Positions 12,801-19,736 are shown, counted from the first letter of the stretch. The stretch is 64,000 nucleotides of DNA from Henricia sp. BOLD:AAB3569 (GCA_037783545.1 JBBELK010000534.1:868001-932000), one strand, 5' to 3'. Notes: generated by a model not told the origin, from the sequence alone. Translations and numbers: made by a program.

Positions 12801-15800
12801 CGTCACATCGGGGTCACTGGACCGTTGCTATGGTCACTATTATTTTTACGTACAGGTGTATTCTATTTTCATTCCTTTAGAAGAAAATAGTTTTAAAAAT
12901 ATCAGGCATGCAACTTTTCAGCTGATTTCCTCTTTTTTGTTTCCTTAATGTCCCATTGAAAATTTGAAAAAAAAGAAAAAAAAAAGCATTTTTCTCTTTT
13001 TTTTGTAATGACTCGGTTGCATGCCTGAAATATGGACAATAATGACTTTCACAGGTTTGCTAATACCTTCTCTCACAGTGATACACTGTCTTGCCTGTTA
13101 TTTTGCGATAGTGTAACAGAAAAATGCACAGAAAATGTTCCCCTTGGGCGAAATAAAAAAAAATACATGTTTCTCGTCCCCGCCCTCTTCCTTTTTTGAG
13201 GCCGCCTGGATTTATTTTTTATTTTTTATTTCCAAAAAATGAGACAAAAATATTAAAAACTACAACAAATCCGTCCGAAAATAAATACTTGCGAGTTCGA
13301 AATCTTCTATGTAGACTCTCTCGGTGACTTTCTACATCGTGTAGCTACTGTATCATCGCTAAATATGTCTTCGCACGAGTCTATTTACCTGCAGCGGCCT
13401 AGAAATCTCTAATGGCAGTCATCTTGAAAAATAAAAATAAAAAAATAAAAAGCCCCTCTTCCTCCTTTTTTTTGAAAACCCGGACGAGAAACATGTTTTA
13501 TTTTTTACTCACAATGTTGCTTCTGTGTAAAACGAATGGACATACCCGTTGTCAAAATGGAACTTCACACTGCCAGAGTTGACTTCACACTGCCAGAGAA
13601 TTGGTAGGAATTAGCCAGTGTAGCAATTGAAAAACACATTCCACATAATGACCTGGACAGGATTTGCACCAGGGCCACAGAAGTGGAAGGCAGGGAGAGT
13701 ACCGCTATACTAACCTGATTATACAACACAGGTCGGCTGTAATGAAATTATTTTTTTTAAATTTATTTTTTTCCCTTAAAATTACTTCCTCAGATACAAT
13801 GACCTTTTTGGTCTGACGGAAGACTTAGAGGATATGTCGTCGCGGACGACGCGAAGCAGGGTCACGCGGAGGTCACCGGGGTCGTCAAGCCCGAAAAACC
13901 GAAAAGCTCCTCAGAATGACGTGGAATCGTCAACGGATTCAGATCAAGTAAGGTTTGGCATACATCATACACCCCGTTTACACTCGATTCGCCTTTGCCG
14001 AATCGAACTCCGCAATTTCCAAAAAGGGGAGTTGAAGCCGGGTAGGCACTAAGTGTAAACGCAAAAGGTGAATTGAAAACGGCGGATCAGACCCGGTCTG
14101 ATTCGCCCTTTTCAAGTCACCTTTGGGGTAGGGTTGAACCCCGCAATTGCTGGGTTGAACCCTGCAATTGTCAAGGTCGCTTGTAGTGTAAACGCTACCC
14201 GAATACAGATTCGGCAATTTGAGTGTCCTTGGGGCGGTGCCCGCAGTGTAGTAGATTTAATTGACCAATCTGGCACTAGTGCAGCAACACCTAACAGCTC
14301 ACGCATGCGCTGCAGTTACATTTAGTGGTGACTTTATCGGTTTTTGAAGCGATTTGGGGTGTAGTGTAAACGCGGCAAATGTTCAGTTTTGTGGTCGCAA
14401 TAAAAATGCTGGATCTGTATCCACCTTTGCCGATTCGAGTGTAAACGCGGTGCTAAAGAGGGAAATAGTTTACATATATTGACTTTTAATAACCGAGTGT
14501 CGAGCTATTTCTTAGACATTATTAATGGTAAACAACTGAAAACGTGCCTTAACTGCAGAGCCAAACTTTGCTTAAGACAGTGACGCAGAAATAGCCGTCT
14601 CCAAGTGCTTGCATGCTTAACAACGCCGCGCCCATGATATAGTGCTTAACTTGTCTGCTACATTAAGCACGCAGTTACTGCTTGTGCTTAAAGGGACACA
14701 CCGGCTTTTTTGGGCTCGAAATAGACCCATACATTATTCTGAAGAGCTTTCCAGAGTAAATTAGATATATTTTCCAAAAATTCAAGGTCACATGACTTTT
14801 CGGAACCAGATCTCACATGGTCTTGTGAGTTAGTTGTATTTCCAGCCGTAGAAACCAGCGCGAAGTGCGAGTTGCTTTTGTCATTCGTAGTTGGTTTCTT
14901 TTATTGTTGGGAAAATAATCATGCAAGGTGTGATGGAGTCAGGAAAAACAAGGAATCGAGGTTAAACACGTGTCGACCCATATCGAACGCCACCTTTATT
15001 TACAAACACATGACACATAATACATCGCGACGGCTGGTGAAGCGTATAGCCCAACATTTGTCTCTTTTGTTAATTTTAAACATTTCTAGTTAATTACGTG
15101 ACATTTTGATAATTTTTTTTCACAACGACCATCGAAATATTATTGTCAAGGATGCTAGATTGCTACATTGTGTATACAGTAAGCCGGTGTTCCCTTTAAG
15201 CAGCTGTATGAAATTGGCCCCATGCCTTCACGCACCCTTCATGGAGATAATTCCCAGGTTTAGCTGATGACCGCACCCTTTAGCTGCACGTGAAAAGACA
15301 GCAGCTCAGATTTCCTGCAGTCAGTTATTCCGAACTGTGGAGCATGTGCAATATTTCTTAAAACAAATGAAACATGGTTTATTTCAGATGAATAAGTTTA
15401 TTTTGGGTGGATTTTAGCTCCCCTCGGTATTGGAAGTTGACGAATGACTTCCCTCGGCTTTGCCTCAGGAACTAGTTTGTTAAGCTTTTATTACCTCCAG
15501 CAGCTATTGCGTATCCAACCTCAAACCATGTTGCATTTGTATACTGGATTTGTAGACAGGATGTACGAGACACTGGGAATAATGCACTCATATAGACCCC
15601 TTGCACGGGCAGCCATGACGGGGGCAGTCACATTGTCACCGTGCGTCATGCACAAGTAGGCACTTTCTGGATCTATTGTCACATCATTTCAATGTGAAAA
15701 CCTGCCCCCTGACATGGCCCCAGTACATCATTTGCAGTGACCCAAAATTTTACTTTAAATGTTGACAAGAAAAACCTGATTAAAAGTGTTGATAGCAGTG

Positions 15801-16790
15801 ATCTCCACTGCCGGTTTTGTCCGGGCGGTGCGCCCACACAAAATCATCACAGGCACCGTTAGCGCCCGGACAAAAATTTGCCGCCCGGACAAAAAAAACT
15901 CGCCTGCCCGGACAAAAATAATAAATTATTCTTTTTAAAACACTGTGAAAGTACAGCCAAGTCATTCCAAAATGAGGTGTAAATTCACCAAATATGATTC
16001 GCATGCTATTATCGATCACTTAACACGCAAATCAGCGTCGATATAATGGCCATGACAGTTGCATGCATTTGTTTTGAACAGCGCCCTCAAGTGGTGAATG
16101 TGTTCATCTCTTGAGGGCGCTGCATGCTCAGCGCAGTGGCGTAGCAAGTTAATACGGGTGTATCGTTGCGAGCGCGCGCTAGGCCTATTGGAAATCGTCG
16201 TCTTCACATCCCCCCTCCTTCCCCCAAGCGCGTGCTTGGCCTATTGGAAATCGTCGTCTTCACACTACCCCACTCCCCCTATTCATTCAACACAAAAACA
16301 GGGTGTCCACGGGTCTTAAAAAGTCTTAAATTCATTTTCTAAATTGAAGGCATTAAAAAGTATTAAATTGTTAGCTAGATTTTGGGCCTGTGGTGGCCAA
16401 GTATGGAATTATTTCCTGTTTTGGGGGGGGGTTTAATTGGTCTTGAAAAGTCATTAAAAAAGGTCTTACAAAGTCTTAAATTTGACTTACTGAAACCCGC
16501 GGACACCACTAAAAACCATACATGGATTTCTGAAGTATAACTGCATCTATGTGAAATTTCTACAAAGCAAGTTATGTACATGTAATGCTGTTGTAACTGT
16601 TTTTAAAAGTTTTCCAATCATGTAATCTGTCTTTAACAAATTGTCACAAATCAATATTTGCATTGATTCCAGTTTCTCCTCCGTTTTGTTCCCTTTTACC
16701 TTACAGGACGACGACGTATCCAGTAGCAAACCAAAACCTGCAAAGAAGAGGAAAAAGTCTACTGCTCTTGGGGGTTCCGACAGCGACTGA
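712..16790 (+). CDS. INTS3: Integrator complex subunit 3 (C-terminal 385 residues, 12 exons)
   Basis: INTS3 is a subunit of the nuclear Integrator complex, which acts with RNA polymerase II in 3' processing of snRNAs and attenuation of other transcripts; in animals it also bridges to the SOSS single-strand DNA-binding complex in repair. Joined exons are 712-831, 2582-2675, 3047-3106, 3984-4052, 4500-4575, 5538-5651, 5794-5842, 8551-8721, 9228-9322, 10024-10096, 13794-13947 and 16707-16790; every phase fits. The translation follows the remembered vertebrate C-terminus closely: MYEKQIQIGYNLLYFL, WETFEQYCVWQLLLAH, KDHPEA, MSRPC, DQILGHLESLRQ, FFSQEAVLHGLQ, DAQKMK, and an end of basic KPKPAKKRKK followed by GGSDSD and stop. 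These are the helical-repeat end of the protein and its basic/acidic tail. The N-terminal part (vertebrate INTS3 is about 1040 residues) is upstream of the window. Identity is by recall, not by database search. Confidence 0.93.
968..1457 (+). mobile_element. MITE family E, copy 1, with repeated GTTTACACT
   Basis: This element of about 490 bp has inverted ends (left cgtttacactcgaatcgg, right end reading inward ccccgtttacactcga). It contains four direct GTTTACACT words (971, 1046, 1234, 1368) and one inverted (1444), and it has a perfect 62-bp palindrome at its core. An inverted second copy lies at 13972-14451. The flanks rejoin into a family B element, which proves an insertion. The TA-rich flanks (tata) suggest a TA target, but the duplication is not clear. 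Confidence 0.8.
1303..1364. repeat. perfect 62-bp palindrome
   Basis: Bases 1303-1333 are the exact reverse complement of 1334-1364, with the centre at ccc|ggg. There is no spacer, so it could extrude as a 31-bp-stem cruciform. The equivalent segment in the second E copy (14063-14126) is imperfect. Confidence 0.95.
1838..2172 (-). mobile_element. TTAA MITE, family D copy 1
   Basis: The copy is inverted relative to 19203-19563. It carries the family words catatcatttgtcatatt, caccaatgtttttgtaaac, ttggagattgcaaatttcc, ccatggatagtattttggg and ends at aagctcctttta. The left end is degraded. It lies within the INTS3 intron. Confidence 0.7.
2210..2540 (+). mobile_element. TTAA MITE, family A copy 1 (3'-truncated)
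   Basis: It begins ttaaaggcagtatgcatcat, then shows tcgtctcatgagacga (a short palindrome) followed by the family's quasi-periodic tttcgcccaagtgcca / cttcgccccaaa tract. It stops at gtgcacaggccgtgg, about 40 bases before the next INTS3 exon. The right third of the element is missing. Confidence 0.8.
2582..2675 (+). CDS. INTS3: INTS3 exon b, GC donor and NAGNAG acceptor
   Basis: The acceptor is tttacagcag, a tandem NAGNAG. Starting at 2582 restores A-S-K as in vertebrate INTS3, while starting at 2579 would add one Ser. The donor is AAG|gcaagt, a GC donor with the perfect extended consensus; no GT donor gives the right phase. The exon encodes HIYEEVCKNTDIGNLTSC through RDFK. Confidence 0.9.
2754..2945 (+). 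repeat. dispersed repeat (shared with 62465-62640)
   Basis: It contains ggccaacagggccagttggc, tactggcccgtcggcatttc and caaccagttgtttgaatt. The same words occur in inverted order at 62465-62640, and part recurs near 47225-47345. The class is unknown. Confidence 0.55.
3047..3106 (+). CDS. INTS3: INTS3 exon c
   Basis: The acceptor is caactaatag and the donor is ATG|gttagt. The exon is 60 bp, phase 0 on both sides. It encodes ACTEEDVGLMCYLVAPVYTM, which aligns with the vertebrate stretch after the K of exon b. That alignment supports the GC-AG intron upstream. Confidence 0.9.
3263..3496. mobile_element. palindromic MITE, family AC copy 1
   Basis: The ends are gtgaatttacactgggcc and, inverted, ggctcagtgtgaattt. 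Inside, aagctaattctgtgg (left arm, to 3406) pairs with ccacagaattagctt (from 3440), so most of it can fold. A related copy at 17286-17757 is itself interrupted. Confidence 0.6.
3695..3830. repeat. family G repeat, copy 1
   Basis: It holds gcagggaaacagttcactgg, tagacccagtaaccttggc and aacacacaaagggtgacgt. Related copies lie at 32400-32580, 41943-42060, 56548-56722 and 58812-58982. The copy at 56.5 kb shows inverted ends (tagacagccgaagt / acttcggcagtcta). Confidence 0.6.
3984..4052 (+). CDS. INTS3: INTS3 exon d
   Basis: The acceptor is ttcattttag and the donor is CAG|gtaggg. The exon is 69 bp, phase 0 to 0, and encodes FCDAALDSTELLHTIVSCVD then SAQ. Vertebrate INTS3 has the same ELL..IV...DSAQ pattern. 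Confidence 0.9.
4196..4385. mobile_element. hairpin MITE, family AA copy 1
   Basis: The ends are gctgtccaaagttttcacgg and, inverted, gtgaaaatgttgacaactt. A better copy is at 33161-33372 and a left fragment is at 6487-6545. It lies between INTS3 exons d and e. Confidence 0.55.
4500..4575 (+). CDS. INTS3: INTS3 exon e
   Basis: The acceptor is gttcctgtag and the donor is TTAG|gtaaga. It encodes LQDLICDVMQGNLLMFKKDN then IAKIL, and leaves one base of a codon that exon f completes as Glu. It matches the vertebrate VMMGNLVMF.KD region. Confidence 0.92.
4710..5503 (+). repeat. 28-bp minisatellite filling an INTS3 intron
   Basis: There are about 28 units of a 28-bp repeat (ttcgagtcccaagtcaagtc plus aaactgcc), with occasional 18-bp short units that lack one aagtcaagtc block. 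The array makes up roughly 80% of the 962-bp intron between exons e and f and ends 34 bases before the acceptor. Unit lengths are not multiples of three, and it lies in an intron, so it is not coding. It is built from AGTC pentamers, like the array at 37309. Confidence 0.95.
5538..5651 (+). CDS. INTS3: INTS3 exon f
   Basis: The acceptor is attatttcag. The exon encodes TTLEWETFEQYCVWQLLLAH, then DVDVDQFISVVPKLNYK, the best-conserved block in this gene. The donor AAAG|gttcac is weak beyond the GT, but the join to exon g gives YK-D-HPEA as in vertebrates, so I accept it. Confidence 0.92.
5794..5842 (+). CDS. INTS3: INTS3 exon g
   Basis: The acceptor is gttctgcag and the donor is AAAG|gtgagt. 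The exon is 49 bp. It encodes HPEAMASLLLMLKLE plus a split Arg codon. Confidence 0.9.
5897..6391 (-). mobile_element. TTAA MITE, family A copy 2 (inverted)
   Basis: It is bounded by ttaaaggcagaacacatgat and, at the right, attaccaatgatgtgttct ending in ctttaa. The core has the alternating cgccccaaaaccacttcgcc / gggcgaagtggtttt words in both orientations, so the middle can fold on itself. A 170-codon reading frame crossing it on the - strand is a repeat ORF. Confidence 0.85.
6487..6545 (+). repeat. family AA left-end fragment
   Basis: The words ggccgtccaaagttgtcaaa and tgttcacggttctacaaag match the AA element at 33161. The fragment stops next to the Y element. Confidence 0.45.
6560..6862 (+). 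mobile_element. C/G-rich palindromic MITE, family Y copy 1
   Basis: The ends are taatgcacctatcaattgtt and, inverted, caattgataggcgcata. The body alternates C-rich and G-rich words (ccccacccccctaggtgggg type, tgccccagggtggga). There are homopolymer runs of C near 6593 and of about 20 G near 6819-6839. Copies lie at 59170-59463 and 59484-59778. Proline- and glycine-rich reading frames here come from these runs. Confidence 0.8.
7420..8002 (+). mobile_element. TTAA MITE, family D copy 2, split by a TA MITE
   Basis: It starts tttaaaggagcattttcag and ends acacgctcgtttaa. It contains the D words ctatccatgggaagaaaac and aatttggatgtggaagcaa, and is interrupted at 7680-7941 between gatatccttgaaa and the gggttgagag block. 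Confidence 0.75.
7680..7941. mobile_element. TA-flanked MITE with 26-bp perfect inverted ends
   Basis: The ends tatgggtcattctataaatt (continuing tggggt) and their exact reverse complement sit at 7680-7705 and 7916-7941. They are followed inside by a second inverted pair around ccccgttaca / tgtaacgggg. The TA at each border and the clean break of family D suggest a mariner-like transposition. Confidence 0.8.
8330..8470 (-). mobile_element. tRNA-derived SINE or tRNA pseudogene
   Basis: On the - strand, tagctcggtggtcgagtgg (box A-like) is followed about 45 bases later by gtgggttcgaatcccacc (box B), with complementary flanks gctcgg / ccgagc. It resembles a Ser/Leu-type tRNA head, but no intact cloverleaf with a proper variable arm was confirmed, so it is called as derived rather than functional. 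Confidence 0.6.
8551..8721 (+). CDS. INTS3: INTS3 exon h
   Basis: The acceptor is tcgtctacag and the donor is CAGAG|gtaggg. The exon is 171 bp. It encodes ISLDLLKPLMSRPCKDGDRF, TSSILSYWATQDEQHLADL and LVRATTSAKRLRQ. The MSRPC..D..FTTSIL-like block is a vertebrate INTS3 signature. It is the longest exon in the window. Confidence 0.93.
8798..8818 (+). repeat. (AATA)n microsatellite
   Basis: There are five to six AATA units, intronic in INTS3. Confidence 0.9.
9228..9322 (+). CDS. INTS3: INTS3 exon i
   Basis: The acceptor is ttcgtcag and the donor is ATGT|gtaagt. The exon encodes QTAKPSNIPSPDQILGHLES then LRQTTTIKQSM. The DQILGHLESLR block parallels the vertebrate EQILEHLDNLR helix. Confidence 0.92.
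9568..9700. repeat. GAATCGATTC-rich repeat (family L)
   Basis: It is rich in ggaatcgattcc and its variants and parallels 490-605 over the words aagctatcactgggaatcga and tctagatgacgg. Confidence 0.5.
9870..9978 (-). mobile_element. family B' right-end fragment
   Basis: The words gtttaccaacattcttcct, tagatatgttacactc and ttgcaaatgatacatac, ending in cctttaa, match the terminus of the element at 61497-61836. Confidence 0.6.
10024..10096 (+). CDS. INTS3: INTS3 exon j
   Basis: The acceptor is gtattttcag and the donor is ATGAA|gtaagt. With the last base of exon i it reads FFSQEAVLHGLQTVQNACSD, then AQKM. This is near-identical in pattern to vertebrate FFSQ...LQALQ.VQ..C.EA.KMK. Confidence 0.93.
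10526..10963 (+). mobile_element. TTAA MITE, family A copy 3
   Basis: It is bounded by ttaaaggcagtatacatgat and accaatcatgtatactatct ending in ttaa, so the inverted ends and both TTAA sites are intact. The middle carries tcgtctcgcgagacg and the cgcccaa / gggcgaa alternating tract. Confidence 0.88.
10964..11073. repeat. hairpin repeat with GGGGCCTGGA arms
   Basis: The left arm catacgtttaaaaccggcta, ggggcctgg pairs with ccaggcccc, tagccggttttaaacgtatg. The loop is also partly paired (ataatggtc / ggccattat). It abuts the right TTAA of element A3. Confidence 0.8.
11408..11690 (+). mobile_element. tRNA-derived SINE with conserved tail
   Basis: The head runs ggtactgtgaccgagtgg (box A-like) to gcgggttcgatacccgg (box B). 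The tail holds ttgagcaaggcactta, cacacttgctcc, gggatgtaaagccgttgg and cccagagcacttttt. The gagcaaggcactt...ttgctcc pair is, as I recall, typical of SINE tails in fishes and other deuterostomes. The same tail motif appears in the SINE at 17890-18190. Confidence 0.7.
11805..12111 (+). repeat. possible MITE, tgggtcattcca type
   Basis: It begins aaaatgggtcattccatgcc. The stretch aatctagcatgagaattggg (12070-12089) recurs inverted as cccaattttgatgctagatt (12751-12770), which suggests one larger element that later received the three insertions between. No matching right terminus was found. Confidence 0.4.
12112..12239. mobile_element. 128-bp MITE with GCATGCAAC ends, copy 1
   Basis: The ends are caggcatgcaac and gttgtatgcctg. 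The inner cagctgatttcctcgttttt words are shared with copy 2 at 12903-13027. The flanks tattaa / tattag look like a slightly decayed target duplication. Confidence 0.7.
12258..12674 (-). mobile_element. internally deleted Tc1/mariner-like element
   Basis: The 27-bp inverted ends tactgaaacgcaaaagaaac (then ttaccac) lie at both borders, with TA flanks. Read on the - strand the interior encodes GMLQGGLSYREVARGLG, a helix-turn-helix motif like that at the N-terminus of Tc1-type transposases. It then jumps directly to terminal sequence. The catalytic region is absent, so it cannot be autonomous. Confidence 0.72.
12903..13027. mobile_element. 128-bp-type MITE with GCATGCAAC ends, copy 2
   Basis: The ends caggcatgcaac and gttgcatgcctg, with aaatat on both sides, give a clear 6-bp target duplication. 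The body matches copy 1 apart from an A-rich run. Confidence 0.78.
13794..13947 (+). CDS. INTS3: INTS3 exon k
   Basis: The acceptor is acttcctcag and the donor is TCAA|gtaagg. The exon encodes YNDLFGLTEDLEDMSSRT, then a Ser/Arg/Pro-rich low-complexity stretch and ESSTDSDQ. Vertebrate INTS3 has SDLFSLAEEYED followed by a similar disordered tail. Confidence 0.93.
13972..14451 (-). mobile_element. MITE family E, copy 2 (inverted)
   Basis: The ends ccccgtttacactcgattcg and gattcgagtgtaaacgcgg match copy 1 in reverse. The left end is 24 bases after the INTS3 donor at 13948. The central palindrome (14063-14126) has decayed. Confidence 0.82.
14452..15596. other. INTS3 intron, mostly unassigned
   Basis: It holds repeated gcttaa/gtgctta words at 14580-14700 and a stretch 14690-15200 bounded by gggacacaccggctttttt and aagccggtgttccctttaa. 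These bounds suggest one further inverted-end element of about 510 bp. I see no coding exon. Confidence 0.4.
15597..15700 (+). repeat. family F repeat, copy 1
   Basis: It contains cattgtcaccgtgcgtcatg, agtaggcacttt and atctattgtcacatcattt. The same run is at 23208-23300 and, inverted, at 58575-58690. Confidence 0.7.
15805..15925. repeat. gcccggacaaaa repeat cluster
   Basis: Three to four copies of cgcccggacaaaaa occur within 120 bases, with one inverted ttttgtccgggcgg. The class is unknown. Confidence 0.5.
16079..16130. repeat. short hairpin, cagcgccctcaa arms
   Basis: cagcgccctcaag and its near-complement cttgagggcgctg flank a 24-base loop. Confidence 0.7.
16165..16275 (+). repeat. tandem duplication, about 55-bp unit
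   Basis: The string ggcctattggaaatcgtcgt, cttcacat/actacccc occurs twice in a row. Confidence 0.8.
16300..16510. mobile_element. MITE, gtgtccacgggtc ends
   Basis: The ends are gggtgtccacgggtcttaaa and, inverted, tgaaacccgcggacacc. The body is made of aagtcttaaa words in both orientations. Similar gtgtcc-gcgggtc elements with aaaaagtcttaaa are, as I recall, common in fish genomes. Confidence 0.65.
16707..16790 (+). CDS. INTS3: INTS3 terminal coding exon
   Basis: The acceptor is cccttttaccttacag. The exon encodes DDDVSSSKPKPAKKRKKST then ALGGSDSD and TGA. The acidic start, the basic KPKPAKKRKK (likely nuclear localisation) and the SDSD end parallel vertebrate INTS3, which ends GSDSD. It fixes the reading frame of the whole model. 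Confidence 0.96.
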   Translation, partial: DDDVSSSKPKPAKKRKKSTALGGSDSD

Positions 16791-17280
16791 GGTTGCCCTC
16801 TTTTAGATAGATTTTATTTTAATCGGGATTATGACCAACACAAGAAATTAAATTCAACTGATCGATTGAGTTGGTTGTGCGGAGTGATCAACCACTTGAT
16901 GCTGGAGGACGTGTGAACATGTTCTGGCAATGCATAGTCACGAGGGCGGTTGACGAGTTAAAACGTCTGTTTTGCCGCTTTCCTCGAAGGTTGACGTGTA
17001 AACACGTCCATTGTCCACCATTCATTTGTACACATCGTGTTTTTTACTTGACGGCTGTGGACAGCCTGTCAGTGTAGCAAATCTCGTTCTGTGGCGGCCG
17101 CTTCAGAGTGTTGCAAAGTATGATCTTTTGGTGAAAAGATTCATACAGTGAATGTAGAAATGACTCTCAAGAGTCGGTATTTGTGGTGCTTGACCTGGTC
17201 TTAACTTTTGGCCCATCATATTTGCCTTTTAAAAACAAAATTGGTATTTTTTGCCAAAAATAATCCCGGCGTCAACTGGT
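16791..17280 (+). other. INTS3: INTS3 3' UTR and downstream region
   Basis: No coding signal follows the TGA. An ATTAAA hexamer at 16847-16852 is the nearest variant poly(A) signal, and no AATAAA precedes it. The end of the transcript is therefore uncertain. Confidence 0.5.
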
Positions 17281-17285
17281 TAGAA

Positions 17286-17757
17286 GTGAATTTACACTGA
17301 GCCTTTTTGCACGTAAAATTGATGCACATCGCTTTGGAAAAAAGCGGTGTTGACGGAATTTGGTAGTGAAACGACGCACTGATAATCACATAATCACAAA
17401 AACACTTTCCGCAAAAGTTGATTTTGTGGTTTTCAGTGCGTCGTTATATTACGTGTCAAATTTACGTGCCGAAAGACTAAAGGGGAGTTCACACTATCGC
17501 GGAAAAATCACACTGTGCCATTGGTTTGTACACAAACTGGTTTTGAGCTGGGTCAATGTTCTAAATTGTTGAACTTTGACCGCGGTGCGCTGACCTTTCC
17601 AGCGCGCAGCCAATGAGGTATCAGAGAAGCCCCAAGATACCAGAACTGGAATTTTCTATTTTGGAAAGATCGGCGATTGGAGGCTCATGCAATGCGGTGA
17701 GCGCAGCGTGAAAGTGTGATTTTTCCGCGATAGTGTGTATCCGCCTTTAGTGTGAAT
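17286..17757. mobile_element. palindromic MITE, family AC copy 2, with N nested
   Basis: The left end is gtgaatttacactgagcc. The inner palindrome is around acgacgcactgataatcaca / gattttgtggttttcagtg. The right terminus agtgtgaatc appears only after the N element at 17479-17748, consistent with insertion of N near its right end. Confidence 0.6.
17479..17748. mobile_element. MITE N, cacactatcgcggaaaaatc ends
   Basis: The inverted ends share cacactatcgcggaaaaatc plus acact over about 35 bases. The element is 270 bp with a TA near each border. The interior has ccaatgaggtatcag but no reading frame. Confidence 0.8.
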
Positions 17758-17889
17758 CAAGGTACTTAGCACTTTGTTAGTTAAGGAAATCACTTGAATA
17801 TATTGAATTTATGCATTTTACTTGGATTTGTCCATTACCACATTTAAAATTAATTTTTAATTATAATGGTGGATACTTATATTGCGCAC

Positions 17890-18190
17890 ATGTCTGCTCC
17901 TGCGGGGGTGCTCCTGGCGCTGTTGCCATTATTACTGCTGCCATCAGGAAATCACCAGAACCATTTCGCTTCAACTAGGTGGCTACCTGGCCAAGGTGCG
18001 CGCACAACCCTGTCAGCAGTTAGATTGTGGCATTCCCCCTAACAGTCCCCAAATATCGCTTGGGTTGACGAGGCAATTGGGATTAAGTGTCTTGCCCATG
18101 GACACAAACACGTTGGCACGAGTGGGGTTCGAACCCATAAGCCTTTGATCACGAGCACGGCTGTATACCCACTATTCGACAATTTTCACA
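17890..18190 (-). mobile_element. tRNA-derived SINE (inverted)
   Basis: On the - strand a tRNA-like head (aattgtcgaatagtgggtat to tatgggttcgaacccc) is followed by catgggcaagacacttaatc and a further 200 bases. The ggcaag.cactta tail links it to the SINE at 11408. Confidence 0.65.
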
Positions 18191-18311
18191 GCCAAAACTC
18201 CTTTCATAGCTAAACTCCAAAAAAAACCTGATAAAATTTGAAAAAAAAACCTTTGTAAGATTATTTCAGAAATTTTCATAACAGAAAAGCAATAGTAACA
18301 AGTTCTCTCAC

Positions 18312-18792
18312 AAACTCCTCAAAAAAGTTCGGAAAGTCAAGTTTGACTGACGATTTCTCTCTTGTTACTAAATCATTTCCCTTGAATTTGGTATCGTTGG
18401 GAAGCCCTGTTATTCCTCTTTACAGTGATGTGTCATTTGTTATGATTAATCAATTGGGGGATGTGCAGTATAGCGGAATACAGGGGTGGGTGGAAAGTGA
18501 AATGTCACAAAATTCACTGCTATTGTCATGCAGTGCATTCCCCTTTTGCTTGGAGGATGGGAATGTGCACTTTTTGACAATAGCAGTGCATTTTGTGACA
18601 TTTCACTTTACACCCACCCCCGTATTCAGCTGTGCTGCACATCCCCCAATTGCTTAATCATAACAAATGACACATCATCGTAAAGAGGAATAACAGGGCT
18701 TTCCAATGATATAAAATTCAAGGAAAATTATTCTGCAACAAGAGAGAAATCGTCAGTCAAACTTGACTTTCCGAACTTTTTTTGAGGAGTTT
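18312..18792. mobile_element. long foldback element, about 220-bp arms
   Basis: The left arm aaactcctcaaaaaagttcg, gaaagtcaagtttgactgac through to gaatgtg-free centre near 18552 is matched base for base, with about 10% mismatch, by the inverted right arm ending gaactttttttgaggagttt. Examples of pairing are ggatgtgcag/ctgcacatcc and ggtgggtggaaagtgaaatg/catttcactttacacccacc. A 104-codon ORF across the left arm has no known domain. A transcript would form one long hairpin. Confidence 0.9.
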
Positions 18793-19025
18793 AGTTAGTT
18801 TCCCAGCCCAAACGTGGTAAAAAAATCCTGAAATTTTATAGTAAGCATTTTTGGCCATCCCACTCCTCAGTTTTAAAGAGGCACTGCACCTTTCAACATA
18901 TTAGTTTATCTGAAAATATACCCAAGTAATACACAGAAAATACATGCATTGTTTTTATACTTGTAAATGTTTTAATAAGATGAAATCTGCAATGCACACC
19001 TTATTTATGGGAAGCAATTTTCAAT

Positions 19026-19175
19026 CAAATTTCATGGCCCTGTTAAGCACTGAAATGTGCTTAGCACAACATTTATTTACTTTGAAGAAAATGGGTTACC
19101 AGCCAAAATCGTATGTGGTGTGATGTGTGTTACAATTGACTGGTATTCTGCTTCTGTTGCTAAAAACAGAAGTTG
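19026..19175 (+). repeat. family AG fragment
   Basis: ttgcttagcacaacattt-like words and ccagccaaaatcgtatgtg match 27090-27180 in the intact AG element. Confidence 0.55.
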
Positions 19176-19202
19176 ACAGATTTTGACAATTCGGATAAAA
19201 GC

Positions 19203-19563
19203 ATTAAAGGAGCGTGACCAGATTTTTCCAGAAAATGAATTTCGTTTTAACCTAACAATCATATGAAATACCTCCCAAAATGCTATCCATGGGAAGAAAA
19301 CAGGAAATCTGCATTCTCCAATTTGGATGTGGAAGCAATAAGGTTGGTGTGCATACTGCACTGCTTTATGGAATGGAATGGATCAATTGGTTTACTAAAC
19401 TTCCTGAAAATATACGGATTGAGGCGTGAAATTTTAAAATGGTAATGACATAAATATGACAAACGATATGGTATAAAAATCACAACACCCCTGAAAAAAA
19501 TGGGAGCGGGGGGTAGGTGGGGGGAGGGGAGGTCAAAATATGTAATCTGAACACACTCCTTTA
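19203..19563 (+). mobile_element. TTAA MITE, family D copy 3 (best ends)
   Basis: It is bounded by ttaaaggagcgtgaccagat and atctgaacacactcctttaa: inverted ends sharing about 18 of 20 bases with a TTAA at each side. It is the reference for the other D copies in this window (1838, 7420, 46334, 53563, 62690). Confidence 0.85.
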
Positions 19564-19736
19564 ACTTCCTGAATTAAAAACGGACTGGTTTCTGGTCCTC
19601 ATATTTGCTGAATATTGAAACAGTATTGGGTATTCATTATGGAACCTGTCATTAATGGACTGGTTGCCAGTCCACATAGCTTTCCGTGAAAGATGTGAGG
19701 ACAAGAAACCAGTCTGTTACATTTACTATATTAGAA

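Larger units (their letters stand above)
15714..16640 (-). mobile_element. family B copy 2 (inverted), heavily interrupted
   Basis: The left part, from cagtacatcatttgcagtga to gtgttgatagcagtg, ends at about 15803. The matching far end (tgtacatgtaatgctgt, ttttccaatcatgtaatctg, tctttaa) is at 16577-16637. The intervening 0.75 kb is foreign to family B and holds at least three other repeats. It ends 67 bases before the terminal INTS3 exon. Confidence 0.5.

Noticed and set aside
16847..16852. ATTAAA as definite INTS3 poly(A) signal
   Set aside because: A plausible variant, but only 57 bases past the stop and without a clear downstream GU-rich element; reported as uncertain.
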